From positions 1 through 11,812 of the forward strand of contig JAILEL010000426.1 of assembly GCA_024687845.1 (NCBI GenBank): a stretch of 11,812 nt of DNA, in the 5' to 3' direction. Numbering within the stretch: position 1 is the first letter of the stretch; each line of letters opens with the position of its first letter. Of the stretch, positions 7,426-11,812 are shown piece by piece. This stretch comes from Eubacterium sp. (GTDB lineage: Bacteria; Bacillota_A; Clostridia; Lachnospirales; Lachnospiraceae). The notes under the pieces are model-generated. The model searched no databases. It saw only the letters and a list, made by a program, of their open reading frames with translations, and was not told where the DNA came from. A program made the position numbers and the translations under genes.

Positions 7426-8067
7426 ATGTATAAGGATTATGCAAATGTAAATGTAATGGATCATCCACTTATCAAGCACAAGATATCTCTTCTAAGAGAC
7501 AAGGATACGGGAACTAATGAATTCCGTAAACTGGTAGAAGAGATTGCTATGCTGGAGGCCTTTGAGGCTTTCAGAAGTCTACCACTTAAGGATGTTGAAG
7601 TGGAGACACCTATTGAGAAATGTATGACTCCTATGATAGATGGAAAGAAACTTGCCATAGTACCTATTCTTAGAGCTGGTCTTGGTATGGTAAATGGAAT
7701 TACAGCTCTTGTGCCTACTGCAAAGGTTGGACATGTTGGACTTTACCGTGATCCTGAAACTCACGAGCCACATGAATATTATTGTAAGCTTCCTGATCCT
7801 ATAGATCAAAGACTTATAGCTGTACTTGATCCTATGCTTGCAACTGGTGGATCTGCTGTTGCAGCAGTTGATTTTATAAAGAAGAGTGGTGGAAAAAACA
7901 TCAAATTCTTGTGTATAATAGCAGCTCCAGAGGGAATAGAGAGGCTTGCATCTGCACATCCAGACATTGAGATATACATAGGTAATGTTGATAGATGTCT
8001 GAATGAAAATGCATATATTTGTCCAGGACTTGGTGATGCTGGAGATAGAATATTCGGAACCAAATAA
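7426..8067 (+). CDS. upp: Uracil phosphoribosyltransferase
   Basis: This 213-aa cytoplasmic enzyme converts uracil and PRPP to UMP and diphosphate for pyrimidine salvage. It is close to the usual 209-aa length and alignable end to end with the bacterial family. The PRPP-binding loop [10 protein letters not shown] spans residues 134-143, [10 protein letters not shown] is at about 79-88, and the uracil-binding C-terminus [17 protein letters not shown] ends the protein. GGAGG lies 10 nt upstream of the ATG. It starts 30 bp after the alpha-galactosidase stop with no terminator between, so it may be partly read through from the galactoside operon, although its role is unrelated; no convincing promoter of its own was found. 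A strong terminator follows. Confidence 0.97.
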   Translation: MYKDYANVNVMDHPLIKHKISLLRDKDTGTNEFRKLVEEIAMLEAFEAFRSLPLKDVEVETPIEKCMTPMIDGKKLAIVPILRAGLGMVNGITALVPTAKVGHVGLYRDPETHEPHEYYCKLPDPIDQRLIAVLDPMLATGGSAVAAVDFIKKSGGKNIKFLCIIAAPEGIERLASAHPDIEIYIGNVDRCLNENAYICPGLGDAGDRIFGTK

Positions 8068-8115
8068 GATATCTTATATAATAGGGAACGTAAATTCCAT
8101 TTATATTTAAAAAAT

Positions 8116-8141
8116 AAGGTGCCCTAAGCAGGGCACCTTTT
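8116..8141. terminator. Bidirectional intrinsic terminator between upp and the DUF975 gene
   Basis: AAGGTGCCCT (8116-8125) and AGGGCACCTT (8130-8139) make a perfect 10-bp GC-rich stem with a 4-nt AAGC loop. On the plus strand the stem runs into TTTT (8138-8141). On the minus strand it is followed by ATTTTTT (the A-run at 8109-8114). The convergent arrangement of upp and the minus-strand gene fits use in both directions; the minus-strand U-tract is the better one. Confidence 0.9.
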
Positions 8142-8175
8142 AAAATTCATATTTCGTGACGTATGTTGTCACATA

Positions 8176-9237
8176 TTATAATCCATTATATGGATTATTG
8201 TTATTTGAATCATTGTAATTAGTTGTCACTCCACTGTTATAATCTGATGATTGATTATAATACTGTGTCTGATCTCCATAATAATTATTATTTGTGTTAG
8301 TTGGTGTCTGACCATATGAACCCTGATCTGGTGTATAATATGCAGGACCGTTATTATCAGTTCTTGGATTGTAACCACCTGCATTGTAACCGCCATTATT
8401 AAATCCAGCAGCTCCAGCACCTGCAAAATTAGGTGTAAAATATGGCTGAACAGAAGAACCAAAATGCTTATTTCTAAGATCAAGGAAAAGTTCTGCCATT
8501 GTAGCGTGAATATAAGGGTTTACATAGAATATAGAAAGAATTCCACAAGTAAGAATACTGAGAAGAATCCATCCAATGAAAGAAAGCTCTAATATAAAGG
8601 TTTCCATCTTATAACCGTTCATCATTTCCTTACTCTGATTAAGTGCAGTTTTGTAATCGATAGTAGGATCTTCAGTAAGGATATAATCAACAAGATAATA
8701 TTCATAAGCCTTGATTACACCAGGAATTATAAAAAGTAATGACCAAAGGAAAATAAACAGATTCTTCATAAACATTACCTTTACAATGTTCATGTATCTT
8801 CCCTTTTTAAATGCATATCCAAGTTCTCCAAAATTCGCTGCTTTAAAAGAGTTGACTGTAAAGAATCGTTTTCCTCCAACTATGAGAGGAGAACTTACGA
8901 ATGCTGAAAATGCAATTGAAATAGCAAGTGCAATAAGCATTCCTATAACAGCAGCTATTCCGATGGCAGCAAACATACCCTGCTGAGCAGCAGTCATACT
9001 TGGTTCATCTCCGTGATTATCACCGTTAGGATTAATCAGGTTGTTCAGTATTGAGTTTACTTCGTCCTGATCAGAACTACTTGATGAGTTGTTTTTAATG
9101 GTGTTACGGAAAGAAGAACCACCTCCTGAACTTCCACCAGATATGAATGCTAGGATAAGTCCTACAGCAACGCATACCCAGTAATTAGCCTTGAAAGCTC
9201 TCATACCATTCTCTTTAAGAGTTGCCCTGTTTAACAT
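8176..9237 (-). CDS. DUF975-family membrane protein with an Asn/Tyr/Gly/Gln-rich tail
   Basis: This 353-aa integral membrane protein has no known function. Hydrophobic segments are at about residues 17-33, 88-113, 157-175 and 212-238. The start MLNRATLKENGMRAFKANYW, the TIDYKTALNQSKEMMNGYK segment (192-210) and the VNPYIHATMAELFLDLR segment (239-255) are typical of DUF975. Two low-complexity regions stand out: a Gly/Ser-rich then Asn/Asp-rich loop at about 34-75, and a 92-residue tail (262-353) made largely of Asn, Tyr, Gly and Gln. ATG 9237 is chosen because AAAGGAGG lies 6 nt upstream; an in-frame extension to 9417 has no ribosome site and reads like AT-rich intergenic DNA. It is monocistronic, converging on upp and divergent from the 118-aa gene. 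Confidence 0.82.
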   Translation of the reverse strand: MLNRATLKENGMRAFKANYWVCVAVGLILAFISGGSSGGGSSFRNTIKNNSSSSSDQDEVNSILNNLINPNGDNHGDEPSMTAAQQGMFAAIGIAAVIGMLIALAISIAFSAFVSSPLIVGGKRFFTVNSFKAANFGELGYAFKKGRYMNIVKVMFMKNLFIFLWSLLFIIPGVIKAYEYYLVDYILTEDPTIDYKTALNQSKEMMNGYKMETFILELSFIGWILLSILTCGILSIFYVNPYIHATMAELFLDLRNKHFGSSVQPYFTPNFAGAGAAGFNNGGYNAGGYNPRTDNNGPAYYTPDQGSYGQTPTNTNNNYYGDQTQYYNQSSDYNSGVTTNYNDSNNNNPYNGL

Positions 9238-9262
9238 ATAATTCCTCCTTTGTATGTATGTT

Positions 9263-9291
9263 AATATACTCCTGCAATTAAAAAAGTCCAA
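9263..9291 (-). promoter_or_regulatory. Candidate promoter of the DUF975 gene
   Basis: Read on the minus strand, TTGGAC (9291-9286) and TATATT (9268-9263) are separated by 17 nt. The -10 matches 5 of 6 consensus bases and the -35 matches 3 of 6. The start codon is 26 nt beyond the -10, leaving a short leader that contains the ribosome site. This is a pattern match only. Confidence 0.4.
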
Positions 9292-9366
9292 AAGGAACTT
9301 CATAAATGCTAGAAATAATATTATATTATTACAATAAAAAAGTAAAGTAAAAGTGAATTTAAGGTA

Positions 9367-9395
9367 TTGACAATTTACCTCAGTTAGATGACAAT
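9367..9395 (+). promoter_or_regulatory. Candidate promoter of the 118-aa gene and lipid kinase gene
   Basis: A perfect -35 box TTGACA (9367-9372) is followed after 17 nt by GACAAT (9390-9395), which matches 4 of 6 bases of the -10 consensus. The leader to the ATG at 9481 would be about 80 nt. The -35 and -10 regions each contain TGACAATT, so part of the match may reflect a repeated protein-binding motif. Confidence 0.5.
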
Positions 9396-9480
9396 TAAGT
9401 TTAAAGTTAAATATCAAAAATGTCCAAATTACTAGAATTTTTTGGCATTAAAGAAATATATTTACGGAGGGTATAGCAGC

Positions 9481-9837
9481 ATGGCAACAACTACAGAACT
9501 TTTTGATGTTAAGAAGGCAATAGCAGAGTATAGCGATAAAAAAGGTTATACTGAAGGGGTAAAATATTACTATGGTGTGATTTCGAATAATATGGCAGTA
9601 AAAAATGATAAGGAATATAGTCCTATCGTTAGAAAATTCGGAAAAGCTCTTAGAAATTTTGAAGAAAATGAATCTACTGAATCACTTCGAGAGATGTCTG
9701 AGATTATTAAAGGTATATTTAAGGGTGGACAGATTCCTGATCTTTTTGAATCAGAGGGACTTCACCTTGCACTTGATAACATTTCAGAATATCTGATGAA
9801 TCTCAGTAAAATATATAATTTTGATTTATATAAATAA
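9481..9837 (+). CDS. Conserved-looking small hypothetical protein, 118 aa
   Basis: I do not recognise this protein. It is 118 aa, lacks hydrophobic segments and a signal peptide, has no cysteine, and is rich in Lys, Glu, Tyr and Leu in a pattern suggesting a soluble, mostly helical fold. The charged stretch RNFEENESTESLREMSEIIKG (about residues 58-78) looks helical. ATG 9481 is preferred because GGAGGG (9466-9471) lies 9 nt upstream; an in-frame TTG at 9442 has no ribosome site. A good candidate promoter lies upstream, and 60 bp without a terminator separate it from the downstream lipid kinase, so the two are probably co-transcribed. Clean signals and normal codon use support a real gene; function is unknown. 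Confidence 0.75.
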   Translation: MATTTELFDVKKAIAEYSDKKGYTEGVKYYYGVISNNMAVKNDKEYSPIVRKFGKALRNFEENESTESLREMSEIIKGIFKGGQIPDLFESEGLHLALDNISEYLMNLSKIYNFDLYK

Positions 9838-9897
9838 AAATATTTCCTGACATTTTTAAACGTAAGTTTACTAAATTACTTTGGAGGAGTTACAGCT

Positions 9898-10830
9898 ATG
9901 TATTATTTTATAGTGAATTATACAGGGGGTAGCGGAAGATCAAGGGCGACCTGGAATAAGGTATATGCTCTTCTTAAAAAGAAAAATATTGAATATAAAG
10001 CATATGTAACTAAGTATGAAGGTCATGCATCTCAACTGGCAAAAAAGATATCACTTTTAGATGATGATGACATTCGAATGATAGTAGTCGGTGGGGATGG
10101 CACTATAAATGAAGTTTTGAATGGAATTGCAGATTTTAGCAGGGTAAAGTTTGCCATTATTCCTACAGGTTCAGGAAATGATTTTGCTAGAGGACTTGGA
10201 CTTCCTGGTAAAACTGAAGATATTCTTGATATGATTTTATCTTCAAAGGAAGCTAAAAAGATTGATGTTGGTGAAATCATTACTGAGAATGGGGATAGAA
10301 GATATTTTGGAATAAGCGCTGGAATAGGTCTGGATGCAATTGTATGTAAAAAAACAGATGCTTCAAAGCTTAAAAAGATACTGAACAAGATCGGACTTGG
10401 AAGTCTGAGTTATGTAATTCTCACTATAATTACACTTTTCTCAATGGAAACCTATGATGTAAGAGTTGATATGAAGAAAGGTGACGGCATCTATGATGAG
10501 AAAGCATTTAATAAGCTCATCTTCCTTGCAGCTATGAATACAAAATGGGAGGGCGGAGGAGTACCAATGAATCCTAATGCCCAGTATGATGATGGATTCT
10601 TATCTATCTGTGCTGTTTCCGGAATTCCAAAGCTTCTTTCGTTCTTTAATTTTCCGGTACTTATCAAAGGAAAACATGAAGGAAAGAAAGGCTTCCTGCT
10701 TGAAAATGTAGAAAAGCTAACATTCGATGCTGACAGACCGATGGTACTTCATACCGATGGAGAATATATAGGAGATATTAAGCATTTTGAAATGAAGATT
10801 CATAAGAATGTTTTAAATGTTATGCTTTAA
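9898..10830 (+). CDS. Diacylglycerol kinase family lipid kinase (DgkB/YegS type)
   Basis: This 310-aa protein of the usual family length phosphorylates a lipid alcohol with ATP. In Gram-positive bacteria the DgkB member recycles diacylglycerol from lipoteichoic acid synthesis into phosphatidic acid at the membrane face. Visible signatures are the nucleotide-binding VVGGDGTINEVLNG (63-76), PTGSGNDFARG (89-99), the AGIGLDA segment (141-147), the GGG...DDG region (220-233) and a C-terminal HTDGEY (285-290), with D287/E289 in the region of the DgkB catalytic base. No transmembrane segment is needed in this family and none is clear here. GGAGGAG lies upstream of the ATG. It follows the 118-aa gene and ends at a strong terminator. 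The kinase family is firm; diacylglycerol rather than another lipid as substrate is inferred. Confidence 0.9.
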   Translation: MYYFIVNYTGGSGRSRATWNKVYALLKKKNIEYKAYVTKYEGHASQLAKKISLLDDDDIRMIVVGGDGTINEVLNGIADFSRVKFAIIPTGSGNDFARGLGLPGKTEDILDMILSSKEAKKIDVGEIITENGDRRYFGISAGIGLDAIVCKKTDASKLKKILNKIGLGSLSYVILTIITLFSMETYDVRVDMKKGDGIYDEKAFNKLIFLAAMNTKWEGGGVPMNPNAQYDDGFLSICAVSGIPKLLSFFNFPVLIKGKHEGKKGFLLENVEKLTFDADRPMVLHTDGEYIGDIKHFEMKIHKNVLNVML

Positions 10831-10851
10831 TTTATTACAGTTATTTAAAAG

Positions 10852-10908
10852 AAAAAAGGACTGTTCTTTCCAATTCATCTGAGGTGAACCAGGAAGAACA
10901 GTCTTTTT
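10852..10908. terminator. Bidirectional intrinsic terminator between the lipid kinase and DUF4173 genes
   Basis: GACTGTTCTTTCC (10859-10871) pairs with GGAAGAACAGTC (10892-10903) with one bulged T. The 20-nt apical part folds further as TTCATC/GGTGAA around a 3-nt loop. TTTTT follows at 10904-10908 for the plus strand. AAAAAA at 10852-10857 gives a U-tract for the minus strand. It lies between convergent genes and can serve both. Confidence 0.9.
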
Positions 10909-10940
10909 ATAGTTAATTTTCTTATAGATTGTATATTTGG

Positions 10941-11812
10941 CTATCTGCTTTCTCCAAGTGTATATGCGGTGTAGCGGGAGAGGTTGAATTTTCTCCAGCT
11001 CTTTGAGTAATTCTTTTTGCTTACATTTTTAAAGTAATCATCTGCCCAGATTTCATCATATTTGCTTATTACTGGAGCTGCATCTGCTGAAAGACCGGTA
11101 AGATATATATAATCACATTCGGAGCTGTCTTTTCTGTCATAGATATTCTTGTCCTTCTCTGAATCATATTCACTTACCTCAAAACTCTTCATATTTGACA
11201 GATTATATTCTGCTATAATCTGGTCAGTATGAGAGAAACTGAGTACAACATAGAATAAACTTACAATTATCACTCCGTATTTGAATAATGGGAAGCTGTC
11301 CTTAAATATTGATATTATAACTCCAAAGAATAGGAGTGAGAGTACAGCGAGAGCCCAAAGTACAAGTATTCTTAACAGTGTCAGATGATAAACGGTTATA
11401 TACATTATCATTCTCATTGCACTAGAGGCAATCATAATATATGTGCATAGGGAAATGAGAGTCATAAGGAATTTAAGCAGCTTGCTTTCTCTGAATATTC
11501 CCTTTATAAGTAGTACCATAAGAAGATTGATCACACTTACAGCGAGGAGCTGGAAGAAACCTTCTCTGGCATACTGAGCATAGGTATATCCTTCAGGCAG
11601 TGTAAGATTCCCGAGAAAGAGTCCCATTATCTGTACAAATGAGAATACCAGATATAAAACAGATACTATGGAAAGAATAGTAATAGCTATAAGTGGTTCG
11701 AAGTTTCTGTAATCCTTAACATATTCGAAGATTCTCTTTTTTGAGAAATATCTCATGATACAGAAAGAAGCAAAGTAGCTTACAACAAATGTGATTATTA
11801 TTCCAAGCAGAG
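10941..11812 (-). CDS. DUF4173-family membrane protein, N-terminus beyond the window
   Basis: Part of a polytopic membrane protein of unknown function is visible: about 290 codons, open to the right edge. Several hydrophobic segments are followed by a polar C-terminal domain. Family-typical motifs are LPEGYTYAQYAREGFFQLL about 60-80 residues into the visible part, IIAEYNLSN, and YLTGLSADAAPVI near the C-terminus. The ATG at 11756 is not taken as the start: it has no ribosome site, and the in-frame codons to its right (GIIITFVVSYFASF) encode another membrane segment, so the gene continues off the window. It converges on the lipid kinase gene across a shared terminator. DUF4173 assignment comes from recognised motifs without a search. 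Confidence 0.78.
   Translation of the reverse strand, partial: LLGIIITFVVSYFASFCIMRYFSKKRIFEYVKDYRNFEPLIAITILSIVSVLYLVFSFVQIMGLFLGNLTLPEGYTYAQYAREGFFQLLAVSVINLLMVLLIKGIFRESKLLKFLMTLISLCTYIMIASSAMRMIMYITVYHLTLLRILVLWALAVLSLLFFGVIISIFKDSFPLFKYGVIIVSLFYVVLSFSHTDQIIAEYNLSNMKSFEVSEYDSEKDKNIYDRKDSSECDYIYLTGLSADAAPVISKYDEIWADDYFKNVSKKNYSKSWRKFNLSRYTAYTLGESR

Larger units (their letters stand above)
9238..9480. other. Divergent intergenic region
   Basis: This 243-bp AT-rich region lies between the minus-strand DUF975 gene and the plus-strand 118-aa gene. It holds one candidate promoter for each direction. It also holds a 17-nt AT-only palindrome at 9314-9330 (AATAATAT/ATATTATT) and two copies of TGACAATT at 9368-9375 and 9389-9396, spaced 21 nt. 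No RNA gene or terminator was seen. Confidence 0.5.

Noticed and set aside
7579..7959. Minus-strand open frame within upp (126 codons)
   Set aside because: It is antisense to the strongly conserved upp coding sequence and resembles no protein family.
8711..8986. Plus-strand open frame inside the DUF975 gene (91 codons)
   Set aside because: It is antisense to the membrane-spanning core of the real gene with no independent start signals.
9238..9417. N-terminal extension of the DUF975 protein by 60 residues to an ATG at 9417 (minus strand)
   Set aside because: There is no ribosome site at 9417, the translated stretch resembles AT-rich intergenic DNA, and AAAGGAGG sits ideally before the ATG at 9237, where the family's typical N-terminus begins.
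9442..9480. TTG start at 9442 for the 118-aa protein
   Set aside because: It lacks a Shine-Dalgarno sequence, while GGAGGG at 9466-9471 is correctly spaced from the ATG at 9481.
10032..10388. Minus-strand open frame within the lipid kinase gene (118 codons)
   Set aside because: It is a Ser/Pro/Ile-rich shadow of the conserved kinase domain without start signals.
11754..11756. ATG at 11756 as the true start of the DUF4173 gene
   Set aside because: No ribosome site precedes it, and the frame stays open to the window edge with a further membrane-like segment, so it is an internal Met.

Overview
The window looks like chromosome of a low-GC Gram-positive anaerobe, most probably a Lachnospiraceae member of the Clostridia (Butyrivibrio/Roseburia/Eubacterium type). 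The grounds are the AT-rich codon use, strong AGGAGG-type ribosome sites, short intergenic gaps, and membrane families (DUF975, DUF4173) common in that group. This placement is inferred from protein style, not from a marker gene.

Layout. (1) Positions 1-195 are non-coding and packed with nested inverted repeats and three copies of a TTTTGAC...TATGWCA unit. (2) Positions 217-7395 form a galactoside-utilisation locus. It holds a TetR-family regulator (353-910), a GH2 beta-galactosidase-like enzyme (988-3465), a MelB/GPH-type sugar:cation symporter (3554-4972) and a GH36 alpha-galactosidase (4972-7395, overlapping the symporter stop by one base). (3) upp, uracil phosphoribosyltransferase (7426-8067), follows 30 bp later and ends at a bidirectional terminator. 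(4) A convergent DUF975 membrane protein (8176-9237, minus strand) carries an Asn/Tyr/Gly/Gln-rich tail. (5) A divergent plus-strand pair follows: an unrecognised 118-aa protein (9481-9837) and a diacylglycerol-kinase-family lipid kinase (9898-10830). (6) After a second bidirectional terminator, a DUF4173 membrane protein on the minus strand (10941 to the right edge) runs off the window and lacks its N-terminus.

How the galactoside genes fit together. Neither hydrolase has a signal peptide, so the locus appears to import intact galactosides and cut alpha- and beta-linked galactose in the cytoplasm. The symporter keeps all four acidic positions known to matter in MelB (D19, D55, D59, D125 here).

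The most notable result is regulatory. Three 28-bp inverted repeats share one architecture, GGAAACY-N14-AGTTTMY: two bracket the predicted tetR promoter (217-244 and 276-303) and one lies just upstream of the GH2 gene (910-937). They predict an autoregulated TetR repressor that also controls the galactosidase operon, an uncommon regulator class for sugar catabolism.
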